NCBI GenBank assembly: GCA_017642695.1
Contig: JAEPQD010000001.1
Coordinates: forward strand, 637,301 to 701,300
Length of the DNA stretch: 64,000 nt
Direction of reading: 5' to 3'
Origin: Parvibaculum sp.
GTDB lineage: Bacteria; Pseudomonadota; Alphaproteobacteria; Parvibaculales; Parvibaculaceae
The position numbers were made by a program, and so were the translations under genes. Below, one piece after another: positions 1 to 7,723 of this stretch. Under the pieces are notes generated by a model that was given only the letters and a program-made list of their open reading frames with translations, had not been told where the DNA came from and did not search any database. The stretch's first letter is position 1; each line of letters begins with the position of its first letter.

Positions 1-11
1 GAGGCGATGAC

Positions 12-638
12 ATGCATGGAACGGCGAAATCGTCCGGCGGAGGCATTCGATACCCCCGGCTTTATGATTTCCTGATCTTTCTTCTCACGCGCGGCCGCGA
101 ATCCGCCTACCGGGAAAACCTGCTCGACATTGCCGATATTGTTCCGGGCCAGAGCTTTCTCGACATCGGTTGCGGTACCGGAACATTGGCCCTGGCGGCG
201 TCGCGCCGCGTGGGCCCCGGCGGCGCCGTCACCGGAGTGGACGTGTCGGAGAAGATGGTTTCCCTGGCCCGCCGCAAGACGCGCCGCGCCCGCGCCGACA
301 TTCCCTTCCATGTTGCCGGAGCGTCCCGGCTTCCCTTCGCCGATTCCGGTTTCGACGCCGCCGCGATGACGACGGTGCTCCACATGATACCGGATGGCGA
401 AAGACAGTCGGCTTTGGCTGAGGCGCGGCGGGTGCTGCGCTCGGGCGGCCGGTTGGTGCTCGTCGACTATGCGGGAGGCCTTGAGAGTCGCCGCCACCTG
501 TCGGCACGGCATGGTCCTCACGGTGCTTTCGATCTTCACGCATGCCGCGAGACGCTCCGCGAACTTGGCTTCCGTGCCATAAGCGAAGGTCCTCTCGGCT
601 GGCTCGATCTCCATTTCATGGCGGCGGAGAAGGCCTGA
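12..638 (+). CDS. Class I SAM-dependent methyltransferase
   Basis: A 208-residue soluble methyltransferase of the UbiE/Methyltransf_11 type. The SAM-binding glycine loop FLDIGCGTGT is at residues 49-58, the acidic ribose-binding region GVDVSEKM at about 75-82, and the end of the Rossmann core (TTVLHMIP, then VLRSGGRLVLVDY) follows. A GAGG Shine-Dalgarno sits just upstream of the ATG at the left edge of the window. The substrate cannot be read from sequence; members act on quinones, lipids or small molecules. It is not the ubiquinone UbiE, since a canonical ubiE lies at 16132-16920. It converges with the SH3 gene, with only 9 bases between the stops. Confidence 0.85.
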   Translation: MHGTAKSSGGGIRYPRLYDFLIFLLTRGRESAYRENLLDIADIVPGQSFLDIGCGTGTLALAASRRVGPGGAVTGVDVSEKMVSLARRKTRRARADIPFHVAGASRLPFADSGFDAAAMTTVLHMIPDGERQSALAEARRVLRSGGRLVLVDYAGGLESRRHLSARHGPHGAFDLHACRETLRELGFRAISEGPLGWLDLHFMAAEKA

Positions 639-647
639 GACGCTTCA

Positions 648-1244
648 TTACTCGAATTCCTCGCCGGGATAAACGCCCCAGAGCAGGTCTTGCGGCAGCC
701 AGCCTTCATGGCCGCGCACTTCGAGATGGCACCAGCCCGCCTTGCAGGTGGTGACACGCGCGACGAGCCCCTTCTCCGCATAGGCGACGATTTCGGATGT
801 GACATCCGGCAGCGATAGCATCGCTGCCGGTTCACCGTCTGCCGCCGATCCTTCCACGATCGCACTGCGCTCGCCGGCCAGCATCGTATGCCAGATCCAG
901 CCGCCGTCGCTTTCGTGATCGCGGATACGCCGCCAGTTGCCGGATTCCGCAATCACTTCCAGCGGCACGCCGCTTTTCCGGTAAACCCAGTCGATGGGAA
1001 AATCGGTGCCGGGTCCCCGCCGCACATTCGCGCGCCCGGATTTCAGGCTGACGAAGCGCGGCACCGGCAGCCCCGTCGATTGGCCAGGCTCCCGTTCGGG
1101 CATGGCCTGAGGCGCGGCGGTTACGGCGGCCTGCCCCGCCTCTCCGGGCACAAGCATCAGCGCAGCAACCATCGCTGCCGCGAGTACGGCTCGAGCGCTC
1201 CGCTTCGCCCCGCTGCCTCTTGTCAGTCTTGGCCTCTCCCGCAT
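648..1244 (-). CDS. Exported SH3-domain protein
   Basis: A 198-residue protein with an N-terminal basic stretch and hydrophobic helix (about residues 17-35, ending in an Ala-rich cleavage-like site), so probably periplasmic. The mature part carries two bacterial SH3-like segments. The first holds the ANVRRGPGTDFPIDWVY signature typical of SH3_3/COG3807 proteins, and the second ends GHEGWLPQDLLWG. Such domains bind peptidoglycan or peptides and occur in cell-wall-associated proteins; no catalytic motif is visible. The open frame continues upstream to 1739, but that part overlaps the divergent dehydrogenase gene, and the ATG at 1244 gives a proper signal peptide. Confidence 0.8.
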   Translation of the reverse strand: MRERPRLTRGSGAKRSARAVLAAAMVAALMLVPGEAGQAAVTAAPQAMPEREPGQSTGLPVPRFVSLKSGRANVRRGPGTDFPIDWVYRKSGVPLEVIAESGNWRRIRDHESDGGWIWHTMLAGERSAIVEGSAADGEPAAMLSLPDVTSEIVAYAEKGLVARVTTCKAGWCHLEVRGHEGWLPQDLLWGVYPGEEFE

Positions 1245-1407
1245 CTTCTTGTTCTGTCCGCCGGCGCCCCCGGGCCCCCAACGTAAACCCGGCAAGCCCG
1301 GGCGACTCACCCGATTTTGCCAGAAAATGGCGCAAACAACCGGATAAAACCTGATAATAAGGGCGGATCGCCGCCTGACATCCGCCGCAGTCCCCCCGGA
1401 GTACGCA

Positions 1408-2400
1408 ATGACCGCCAGAAAACCGCTCGTCATCGTCACCCGCAAGCTGCCCGCGCCCATCGAGGCGCGCATGGGCGAGCTCTTCGATGTCCGGCTGAAC
1501 GAGGACGATCGTCCCTTTTCCCAGGCCGAACTCGCCGCGGCGATCCGCGAGGCGGAAGTGCTGGTTCCGACGGTAACGGACCGCATAGATGCGAAGCTTC
1601 TGGCGCAGGCAGGCGAAAATCTCCGGCTCATCGCGCAGTTCGGGACCGGCGTCGACAATATCGATGTCGAGTCGGCGCGCCGCCGCGGCATCACCGTAAC
1701 GAACACACCCGGTGTGCTCACGGAAGACACGGCCGACATGACGATGGGTCTCCTCCTCGCCGTGCCGCGCCGCCTCTCCGAGGGCGCGCGCTATCTGCGC
1801 GAACACGAGGGTCAGTGGCCCGGCTGGTCGCCGACCTGGATGCTCGGCCGCCGCCTCACCGGCAAGCGCCTCGGCATCATCGGCATGGGCCGCATCGGCC
1901 AGGCGGTGGCGCGCCGTGCGCGCCCCTTCGGTCTCGAAATCCACTATCACAACAGGAAGCCCGCCAACGCCGTCATCGAGCAGGAGCTCGAGGCGCGCTT
2001 CTGGGAAAATCTCGACGACATGCTGCCGAAGGTCGACATCGTCTCGGTCAACTGCCCGCTGACGACCCAGACCTTCCATCTCCTCGACACGCGCCGCCTG
2101 AAGCTGCTGCGGCCCGAGGCCTATATCGTCAATACCGCGCGCGGCGAAATCATCGACGAGAACGCGCTGATCCGCGCGCTGGAAGCGGGTGAACTCGCAG
2201 GTGCCGGCCTCGACGTTTTCGAGCATGAGCCCTCGGTCAATCCACGCCTGCTGAAACTGCCCAACGTCGTGACGCTGCCGCACATGGGCTCCGCCACCAT
2301 CGAGGGTCGCGTCGAGATGGGCGGCAAGGTCATCGTCAACATCAAGACCTTCATGGACGGCCACCGCCCGCCGGATCGAGTGATCCCGGCGATCATGTAA
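1408..2400 (+). CDS. D-2-hydroxyacid dehydrogenase (glyoxylate/hydroxypyruvate reductase type)
   Basis: A 330-residue NAD(P)-dependent D-isomer-specific 2-hydroxyacid dehydrogenase. The nucleotide-binding GMGRIG motif is at residues 159-164. The catalytic Arg is in NTARGE (about 245), the Glu in DVFEHEP (about 270-275) and the His in LPHMGSAT (292), so the full catalytic triad is present. The length is normal for the family. Likely substrates are glyoxylate, hydroxypyruvate or related 2-keto acids; specificity cannot be assigned. It is divergent from the SH3 gene across 163 bases that contain a short TTGCCA...TGGC-type inverted repeat at about 1317-1335. Confidence 0.88.
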   Translation: MTARKPLVIVTRKLPAPIEARMGELFDVRLNEDDRPFSQAELAAAIREAEVLVPTVTDRIDAKLLAQAGENLRLIAQFGTGVDNIDVESARRRGITVTNTPGVLTEDTADMTMGLLLAVPRRLSEGARYLREHEGQWPGWSPTWMLGRRLTGKRLGIIGMGRIGQAVARRARPFGLEIHYHNRKPANAVIEQELEARFWENLDDMLPKVDIVSVNCPLTTQTFHLLDTRRLKLLRPEAYIVNTARGEIIDENALIRALEAGELAGAGLDVFEHEPSVNPRLLKLPNVVTLPHMGSATIEGRVEMGGKVIVNIKTFMDGHRPPDRVIPAIM

Positions 2401-2410
2401 AGCGGCTCAA

Positions 2411-2566
2411 ATGCGCCGGAGATGGTTGCTCCTGCTTTTTCCCGCTCTTCTTCTCGCACTGTTTCTCTTTGTCCGCTTCTCTCCGTTCGTCGCCCGGGAC
2501 GTTTGTCTCGATGGCGGCGGCATGTGGCTGGACGGAGAATGTATCGGCCGTCGCCCTAGCGGATGA
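2411..2566 (+). CDS. Small single-pass membrane/exported protein, 51 aa
   Basis: A short open frame starting 10 bases after the dehydrogenase stop. It begins with a basic MRRRW head followed by a Leu/Phe-rich hydrophobic helix (residues 5-21). A short soluble tail carries two cysteines in the arrangement CLDGGGMWLDGEC (residues 32-44). I recall many alphaproteobacterial microproteins with a membrane anchor and a 'CLD-GG-W...C' tail, which is why I accept it; the function is unknown. The two Cys could form a periplasmic disulfide. The last 11 bases overlap the end of the convergent Rieske gene. No strong Shine-Dalgarno is seen, so translation may be coupled to the upstream gene. Confidence 0.55.
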   Translation: MRRRWLLLLFPALLLALFLFVRFSPFVARDVCLDGGGMWLDGECIGRRPSG

Positions 2567-3599
2567 ACGGCGCCGACGGATGCGCCCGCGGATATTCCCT
2601 GAGAAACTTGAGATAGCGGCTGAGCGTCCTGTCGCCGTCGGTCAGCGTGCCCTGCCGGTAGTGGATCGTGTTGAGGATGTCCGTGTCCTCTCCCACGGTG
2701 CGTGCGAGCAGCATGTCGGTGATTTCGCAACGCTGCTTGTAGAGCGCTTCCGCCTCCGGCGAGCCGTCGCCTTTCACAAGCCCTACCGCCGCAAACACCT
2801 CATGCTTGCCCGGCTCCGGCAGTCCGAAGCCGACAAGCCCGCCGATCCAGAAATCGTCGTAGGGTCCTTCCTGCCAGAAGATGCTGGTGCCGCGAATGCC
2901 GAGCGTCCATTCGATGGGAATGCCCTGCTGATGCGCCGCGATGATCTTGTAGCGGAAGCCCCAGTCCTCCCAGTCGACCGCGTCATGCGGATCTTCGACA
3001 TTGAACTGGATGTTGTGCACTGCCTTCAGGTGCTGCATGTCCGGCGTGTTTGCCGCGAACACCCACGGGTCGCAATTGAAGAGCGCGGGCAGGCGGAAGG
3101 TACGAAAGACAATCTCGTCGTCGTCATATTCGAAATCCGGCAGGTCCCAAAGAGGTTCGTTGCCGTTGAACGCCCAGACGAGACCGTAGCGCTCCTGGCT
3201 CGGAAACTTGAAGAGCTGTGCTGTGTGCGGAGGCCGATCCCCGATCCCCGTCTTCGCGCAGTCGCCGTCCGTGTCGAACTCCCATTTGTGGAAGGCGCAT
3301 TGCAGCCGGTTCTCGACCACGCAGCCTATGGAAAGATCGGCGCCGAGATGCGGGCAATAGGCGCTCATCACACGGACGATGCCATCCTCCCCGCGATAGA
3401 CGACGACCTTGCCGTCGAGAAATTTCTCTGCGCGCAACTCGCCGGGCCCGACTTCGCTCGACATGCAGACCGGAAACCAGCTCTGCGTGAAAAGCCCGTC
3501 CGCGCCTTCGGCCGGCATGAGTTGCCCGGGCCGCGCGCGCGGATTGTTCTTCGGCATTTCGATGTGCCGGGTCGCCTTCGGTGCCGTGTCGTGTGCCAT
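2556..3599 (-). CDS. Rieske-type aromatic ring-hydroxylating oxygenase, alpha-subunit-like
   Basis: A 347-residue oxygenase component. The Rieske [2Fe-2S] ligands are C82-x-H84 and C101-x2-H104. A downstream NTPDMQHLKAVH segment has the Asp/His spacing of the mononuclear iron site, so it should activate O2 for hydroxylation, demethylation or a related oxidation. It resembles the single-subunit (KSH/VanA/PobA-like) class more than two-subunit dioxygenases, as no beta subunit is adjacent. The ATG at 3599 is chosen because GGAGAG lies at good spacing; a longer frame to 3629 would overlap the upstream SRPBCC gene. It forms an operon with the SRPBCC gene and TetR gene upstream. No reductase or ferredoxin is adjacent. 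Confidence 0.85.
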   Translation of the reverse strand: MAHDTAPKATRHIEMPKNNPRARPGQLMPAEGADGLFTQSWFPVCMSSEVGPGELRAEKFLDGKVVVYRGEDGIVRVMSAYCPHLGADLSIGCVVENRLQCAFHKWEFDTDGDCAKTGIGDRPPHTAQLFKFPSQERYGLVWAFNGNEPLWDLPDFEYDDDEIVFRTFRLPALFNCDPWVFAANTPDMQHLKAVHNIQFNVEDPHDAVDWEDWGFRYKIIAAHQQGIPIEWTLGIRGTSIFWQEGPYDDFWIGGLVGFGLPEPGKHEVFAAVGLVKGDGSPEAEALYKQRCEITDMLLARTVGEDTDILNTIHYRQGTLTDGDRTLSRYLKFLREYPRAHPSAPFIR

Positions 3600-3625
3600 G
3601 AGTTCTCTCCTGCAGGCAGAGGCCG

Positions 3626-4084
3626 TCAACCGGTGCTCGTCGCGAGCATCCGCGTCAGGTTGCGTTCAAGGATGTCGAGTGTTTCGAGCGATTGCGCGCG
3701 CATGGCATCCACGGGCGCGCCGTCCGTCACGTAGCGGTTCGTCCAGACGAGGCGGGAGGCAGTCGCCGACACCGCGATCACCTGCGCCGTGCCGTAATAG
3801 TCGCGCACGGGCATCGGGCCCCGGTCGGCAAGCTCATAGGCGTAATACATGCCGCGCTCGTCGCGGGCGGTCTGACGCTCGACGACGGTGCCACCGCCGC
3901 GCTCTGGAAGGAGATGCAGGGTGCGGAGCGCTCCCACGCCCGCACCCTGCACTTCCACCCCCGTGATGAACCCGCGTCCGAACTCGCCCGACGTGTCGCC
4001 ATAGTCCCCGACGACGGACCAGACCCGTTCCGCGGATGCGTCGAATTCCATCACCCTCATGATGTCGACGCGTTCATCGCCCAT
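3626..4084 (-). CDS. SRPBCC (START-like) ligand-binding protein
   Basis: A 152-residue polyketide-cyclase/START-superfamily protein. The opening RVMEFDASAERVWSVVGDYG and the C-terminal helix with LERNLTRML are characteristic. The fold encloses a hydrophobic pocket for aromatic or lipid ligands; some members are cyclases or hydrolases, but no catalytic residue can be named here. A GGAGGG Shine-Dalgarno 6-7 bases upstream supports the ATG at 4084. It ends 26 bases before the start of the Rieske oxygenase, so the two are probably co-transcribed and may act on the same aromatic substrate. A good promoter with an operator-like inverted repeat lies directly upstream. Confidence 0.75.
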   Translation of the reverse strand: MGDERVDIMRVMEFDASAERVWSVVGDYGDTSGEFGRGFITGVEVQGAGVGALRTLHLLPERGGGTVVERQTARDERGMYYAYELADRGPMPVRDYYGTAQVIAVSATASRLVWTNRYVTDGAPVDAMRAQSLETLDILERNLTRMLATSTG

Positions 4085-4119
4085 ATCGCCCCTCCGGCGG
4101 TCTCGATTGAGCCGCGAGA

Positions 4120-4148
4120 AGCATATTATTTTATAATTTAGTAGGCAA
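4120..4148 (-). promoter_or_regulatory. Promoter of SRPBCC-Rieske operon
   Basis: On the minus strand a -35 TTGCCT (4143-4148) and a -10 TATGCT (4120-4125) are separated by exactly 17 bases, in a locally AT-rich stretch upstream of the gene starting at 4084. One arm of an inverted repeat (4130-4137) lies inside the spacer. Confidence 0.6.
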
Positions 4149-4157
4149 GATTATAAA
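4130..4157. promoter_or_regulatory. Inverted repeat, candidate TetR operator
   Basis: The arms TTTATAAT (4130-4137) and ATTATAAA (4150-4157) form a perfect 8-bp inverted repeat with a 12-base gap. It spans the -35 and spacer of the promoter at 4120-4148, a position suited to repression. The TetR gene immediately upstream is the obvious candidate regulator; this is inference. Confidence 0.45.
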
Positions 4158-4195
4158 TTCTGGAGAGTGAGGTGCCGGCCCGCTGAAGCCTCCGG

Positions 4196-4825
4196 TCATG
4201 CCTCCCAGCCGATCACCACGGCCCGCAGCCGCCGCTGCATGTCCACCATCATCGCCTCGTAGGGGAGCGCGCCCCTTGCCTGCACATAACTGAAGAAATG
4301 CATCAGCATCACGCGGTAGAGAATGAAGGCCGCGTCGTCGATATCGAGTTCGTGGCGGAGCTTTCCGCGCGCGGCGAAACCGGCGAGAAGACGGCGGAAG
4401 GCGTCCGTGATGAAGCGCTCGTAATCTTCATGCACACGGGCGACATGGGCGTCCCGCGCCGAGTTGCCCGTGTCGAACGCCTGCAGCATTTGCAGGCTTT
4501 TCCAGTCATCGTCGAACCGGAACGCTTCGAAGAGCGCGGAAACCGCGTCGGCGAGCCTTGCCGGCGGATTGGCGATGATCGCATCGCCGCGCGCCTGCAT
4601 CCGCGTCGTCATGGGCGCGATCAGCGCTTCCATGATGCCGCCCTTCGACCCGAAGTAATTGTAGATCGTGCCGAGACTCACGCCGGATTGCTCGGCAATG
4701 TCCTCGATCCGTGCCGCGTCGTATCCGGCCGAGCGGAACAGCCGGTCGGCAGCGGAGAGCACCGCATCCCGGCGCTTCTGCTGCGACTTCGCCTTCCGGC
4801 TTTCCGGTGCCTCCACTTCGCTCAT
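4196..4825 (-). CDS. TetR/AcrR family transcriptional regulator
   Basis: A 209-residue repressor-type protein. The N-terminal TetR helix-turn-helix spans about residues 18-63 (RRDAVLSAADRLFRSAGYDA, then SGVSLGTIYNYFGSKGG), followed by an all-helical ligand-binding domain. It is divergent from the RidA gene (84-base gap) and lies upstream of the SRPBCC and Rieske genes on the same strand. It therefore probably controls this small catabolic cluster and itself, with the pathway substrate or an acyl/aromatic derivative as the inducer. The ligand is unknown. Confidence 0.85.
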   Translation of the reverse strand: MSEVEAPESRKAKSQQKRRDAVLSAADRLFRSAGYDAARIEDIAEQSGVSLGTIYNYFGSKGGIMEALIAPMTTRMQARGDAIIANPPARLADAVSALFEAFRFDDDWKSLQMLQAFDTGNSARDAHVARVHEDYERFITDAFRRLLAGFAARGKLRHELDIDDAAFILYRVMLMHFFSYVQARGALPYEAMMVDMQRRLRAVVIGWEA

Positions 4826-4846
4826 GCGCCCCGCCGCTCCCCGGTT

Positions 4847-4887
4847 TTGACTCGTTCACACATCGAATTTATAAGACATGGAACCAT
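4847..4887 (+). promoter_or_regulatory. Promoter and operator-like palindrome of the RidA gene
   Basis: A -35 TTGACT (4847-4852) and a -10 TATAAG (4870-4875) have a 17-base spacer. The short palindrome ATGGAACCAT (4878-4887) straddles the expected transcription start. With the TetR gene divergent from here, it is a plausible operator for both directions. Confidence 0.55.
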
Positions 4888-4909
4888 TTTACAAAAACGG
4901 GAGGACGGC

Positions 4910-5314
4910 ATGGCGCGCGAGAAGGATTGCAGGCATTTCTTCGGCGACACGGAAAAGGCGATCGGCTTCTCGCAGGTCGTGAAAGCGGGCAATGTCCTCT
5001 ACGTGTCGGGCGTCCTCGCCGTCGACGAGAATCTCCAGGTGGTGGGCGAGGGCGATATGACGGCGCAGGTCGCGCAGGTCTATGCCAATCTCGGCCGCAT
5101 TCTTTCCGCCAACGGGGCGAGCTTTCAGGATGTCGTGAAGGAAACGGTCTTCGCAACGGATCTCGCCGCGCTCGCCGGTGCGCTCGCACCCCGAAAGGCG
5201 GCCTTCGATGCCGACGGCGCCTATGTCCCCGCCTCCACCATGGTGCAGATCACGGGTCTCTTCCTGCCCGGCGCCATGATCGAGGTGGAAATGATCGCAC
5301 ATCTCGAGGGCTGA
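4910..5314 (+). CDS. RidA/YjgF/UK114 family protein
   Basis: A 134-residue RidA-superfamily protein. These are small trimeric enzymes that hydrolyse reactive enamine/imine intermediates or act on related catabolic intermediates. Typical segments are visible: VVKAGNVLYVSGVLAVDENLQ near the N-terminus and the C-terminal VEMIAHLEG. The usual catalytic Arg region is replaced by ASTMVQITGLFLPGAMIEVEM, which lacks an obvious Arg. It may therefore belong to a non-archetypal Rid subgroup linked to aromatic catabolism. The ATG at 4910 follows GGGAGGACGGC. Its placement divergent from TetR and next to the Rieske operon suggests a role in that pathway. Confidence 0.8.
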   Translation: MAREKDCRHFFGDTEKAIGFSQVVKAGNVLYVSGVLAVDENLQVVGEGDMTAQVAQVYANLGRILSANGASFQDVVKETVFATDLAALAGALAPRKAAFDADGAYVPASTMVQITGLFLPGAMIEVEMIAHLEG

Positions 5315-5318
5315 GCGC

Positions 5319-6125
5319 TCACGCCGCATGGGCCGACAGGTCCGTGATCGTCGGCTTGTCGCCGGTCAGCGGGTTCTTCGGGTCCCATTTGAGCTTCACG
5401 GTGCGGAAGCGCGTGTCGAGCGCATCGTAGATGAGGAGCTTTCCTGCGAGGCTCGTCCCCGCGCCGGTGATTTCCTTGATGACTTCCAGCGCCTGCAGCG
5501 AGCCGACAACGCCCGTCAGCGCGCCGATCACGCCCGCTTCCTCGCAGGTCGGCACCGAACCGGGCGCGGGCGTCTCGCCGATAAAGTCCCGGTAGTTCGG
5601 CATCGGTTTGCCCTCCGCATCGCGCTCGAAGGCGCGGAACGTCGCGACCTGCCCCTCGAACTGGCCGACCGCCGCGGAGACGAGCGGCACGCGAGCGAAA
5701 TAGCAGGCATCGTTGACGAGAAACCGCGTCGCGAAATTATCGCAGCCATCCGCCACCACATCGTATTGCGACACGATGCCGAGCGCGTTCTCCGCGTTCA
5801 GCCGTTCCTGGTGTTGAACGATCTTTACGTCCGGGTTGATGCGGTGCGCGGCGTCCGCCGCGCTTTCCGTCTTCATCCGGCCGAGATCCTGCGTACCATG
5901 CGCCACCTGCCGCTGGAGGTTGGACAGGGACACCGTGTCGTCGTCGATAATCCCGATGGTACCGACGCCCGCCGCAGCGAGATAGATGAGGCAGGGGGAT
6001 CCGAGCCCGCCAGCCCCCACGATCAGCACGCGCGCCTTCAGGAGTTTCTGCTGGCCGGGCCCGCCGATCTCCTTCAGCACGATGTGCCGCGCATAGCGCT
6101 CCAGCTGTTCGTCGCTCAGTGCCAT
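5319..6125 (-). CDS. MoeB/ThiF-like E1 adenylyltransferase lacking the zinc cysteines
   Basis: A 268-residue E1-like enzyme that should adenylate the C-terminal Gly-Gly of a ubiquitin-fold sulfur carrier (MoaD or ThiS) for molybdopterin or thiamine synthesis. The ATP loop GAGGLGSP is at 37-44, with Arg in NLQRQ (72), Lys86, Asp in DGCDN (129) and the Cys in VPTCEEAG (194). The two CxxC zinc pairs of E. coli MoeB are absent: the matching places read NYRD (177-180) and NPLT (251-254). ATG 6125 follows GGAGAACGAC; a GTG at 6155 would add 10 residues. It converges with the RidA gene, with 4 bases between the stops. Confidence 0.85.
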   Translation of the reverse strand: MALSDEQLERYARHIVLKEIGGPGQQKLLKARVLIVGAGGLGSPCLIYLAAAGVGTIGIIDDDTVSLSNLQRQVAHGTQDLGRMKTESAADAAHRINPDVKIVQHQERLNAENALGIVSQYDVVADGCDNFATRFLVNDACYFARVPLVSAAVGQFEGQVATFRAFERDAEGKPMPNYRDFIGETPAPGSVPTCEEAGVIGALTGVVGSLQALEVIKEITGAGTSLAGKLLIYDALDTRFRTVKLKWDPKNPLTGDKPTITDLSAHAA

Positions 6126-6257
6126 GTCGTTCTCCGTAAGGCTCCTTTGCGCCACTCTCCGGCAATCTTGTCAATGGAGCACTGGAACCCTTGTATCGCG
6201 GACCGGACTGACCAAATACTCATTTTCGGTCAGTTTGGGAAATCGGGAGGGCAGGTC

Positions 6258-7253
6258 ATGACGAAAATGAAGTATGTGCGGCTTGGAAACAGCGGGCTCC
6301 GGGTCTCGCGTCTTTGCCTCGGCACCATGACCTATGGGTCGAAGACATGGCGCGAATGGGTGCTTGAGGAAGCGGAGGCACGTCCCTTCTTCGAGAAAGC
6401 TCTTGAGGCCGGCATCAATTTCTTCGACACGGCGGACGTCTATTCGGGTGGCGTCTCGGAGGAGATCGTCGGCCGCGCCCTCAAGGACATGGGCGGCGAT
6501 CGCGAGGATGTCGTCGTCGCCACCAAGTGCTTCTTCGGCACCGGCGCGCGGGGCGTGAACCGCTCGGGCCTCTCGCGCAAATCCATCATGGCGGCCTGCG
6601 ACGCCTCGTTGAAGCGCCTCGGCATGGACTATATCGACCTCTACCAGATTCATCGTTTCGACCGGAATGTGCCGATGGAGGAAACGCTGGAAGCGCTTTC
6701 CGATCTCGTCCGCGCCGGCAAGGTCCGCTATATCGGCGCTTCTTCCATGTATGGCTGGCAGTTCCAGAAATATCTCGACCTCGCGGAGAAGCACGGCTTC
6801 GTCCGCTTCATCTCCATGCAGAACCACTACAACCTCGTCTATCGCGAGGAAGAGCGCGAAATGATGCCGCTCTGCGCGGCGGAAGGCATCGGCGTCATTC
6901 CATGGTCGCCGCAGGCGCGCGGCTTTCTCGCGGGCAATCGTCATCGTCAGGGCGGCGGCGACACCTCACGCGCGAAGACGGACGAGCAGGCGGCGGGCTG
7001 GTATTACGACGACAGCGATTTCGCCGTCGCCGACCGGAATGTCGAAATCGCGAAGAAGCTCGGCGTCAGCCCCGCCCAGACGGCGCTTGCCTGGGTACTG
7101 GCGAACCCCGTCGTCACAGCGCCCATTGTCGGTGTTTCCAAACTCCCCCAATTCGACGAGGCGCTCGCCGCCCTCGACATCGAACTCTCCGCGGAAGACA
7201 GGGCCGCCCTCGAGGAGCCCTACCGGCCTCACCGGGTTCTCGGCCATCTCTGA
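6258..7253 (+). CDS. Aldo/keto reductase
   Basis: A 331-residue NADPH-dependent TIM-barrel oxidoreductase of the Tas/YajO-like AKR group. It opens with YVRLGNSGLRVSRLCLGTMTYG. The catalytic Asp and Tyr are in FFDTADVYSGG, the Lys in VVATKCFF, and the His in DLYQIHRFD. The C-terminal NADP-binding region TAPIVGVSKLPQFDEAL is present. GGGAGG upstream supports the ATG at 6258. The substrate is probably an aldehyde or ketone and cannot be specified further. The start is divergent from the MoeB-like gene (132-base gap). Confidence 0.88.
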   Translation: MTKMKYVRLGNSGLRVSRLCLGTMTYGSKTWREWVLEEAEARPFFEKALEAGINFFDTADVYSGGVSEEIVGRALKDMGGDREDVVVATKCFFGTGARGVNRSGLSRKSIMAACDASLKRLGMDYIDLYQIHRFDRNVPMEETLEALSDLVRAGKVRYIGASSMYGWQFQKYLDLAEKHGFVRFISMQNHYNLVYREEEREMMPLCAAEGIGVIPWSPQARGFLAGNRHRQGGGDTSRAKTDEQAAGWYYDDSDFAVADRNVEIAKKLGVSPAQTALAWVLANPVVTAPIVGVSKLPQFDEALAALDIELSAEDRAALEEPYRPHRVLGHL

Positions 7254-7296
7254 TCGGCGCGTGTGCGAACGAGGAATATTGCAGTGCGTCATATAA

Positions 7297-7316
7297 ATGC
7301 CCCGTTCCGGGGGCAT
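7297..7316. repeat. Hairpin downstream of aldo/keto reductase
   Basis: The perfect arms ATGCCCC (7297-7303) and GGGGCAT (7310-7316) have a 6-base loop. There is no T-run after it, so it is at best a Rho-independent-like pause or an RNA 3' end stabiliser. A second GC hairpin (AGCGGG/CCCGCT) follows at about 7348-7364. Both lie in the gap between the reductase and phasin genes. Confidence 0.35.
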
Positions 7317-7413
7317 CATCCATCCGGTGTGCGGGAGCGGGTCGCCGCCCGCTTTCCGCGCCTCGGGGCCGGCGCTTGGCCGGAGGGTGTCCTGCAATGG
7401 ATGAGGTAATCTG

Positions 7414-7716
7414 ATGAACGATATCTCGAAGGAAATGTTCGACGCTTTTGCCGCATCGGCGAAGGCAGCAGCGGACAACGCCGTGCTTCTCAACAAGGAG
7501 CTTCTCGAGTTCGGCAAGACCCGCATAGAGATCGATGCCTCGACCGCCGAAGCCATGCTCGGCGCGAAAAGCATGTCCGATCTTCTTGCTCTCCAGCGCG
7601 ATTTCATGGTCGCGGCCTTTGAGGCCTATGCCGAGGAGTCCGGCAAGCTTCGCGAGATGACGATGGACATGACGAACCAGATGGTTGGCCGCATCTCGAA
7701 GCCGCTCGCGGCTTGA
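7414..7716 (+). CDS. Phasin family protein
   Basis: A 100-residue, mostly helical, Ala-rich amphipathic protein. It matches the Phasin_2 pattern: an N-terminal helix KEMFDAFAASAKAAADNAVLL, a central SMSDLLALQRDFM motif, and a following helix. Phasins coat polyhydroxyalkanoate granules and control their size. A PHA depolymerase at 33445-34683 supports PHA storage in this organism. GAGG lies at good spacing before the ATG. The protein is shorter than many phasins (about 110-150 aa) but looks intact. Confidence 0.75.
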   Translation: MNDISKEMFDAFAASAKAAADNAVLLNKELLEFGKTRIEIDASTAEAMLGAKSMSDLLALQRDFMVAAFEAYAEESGKLREMTMDMTNQMVGRISKPLAA

Positions 7717-7723
7717 TGCCGGT

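Noticed and set aside
2469-3734. Long plus-strand frame opposite the Rieske gene, and similar long frames opposite cysK, coaBC, gyrB, leuA and bioA
   Set aside because: They are antisense shadows in high-GC DNA; composition is Arg/Asp/Glu-biased and the opposite strand holds clear enzyme signatures.
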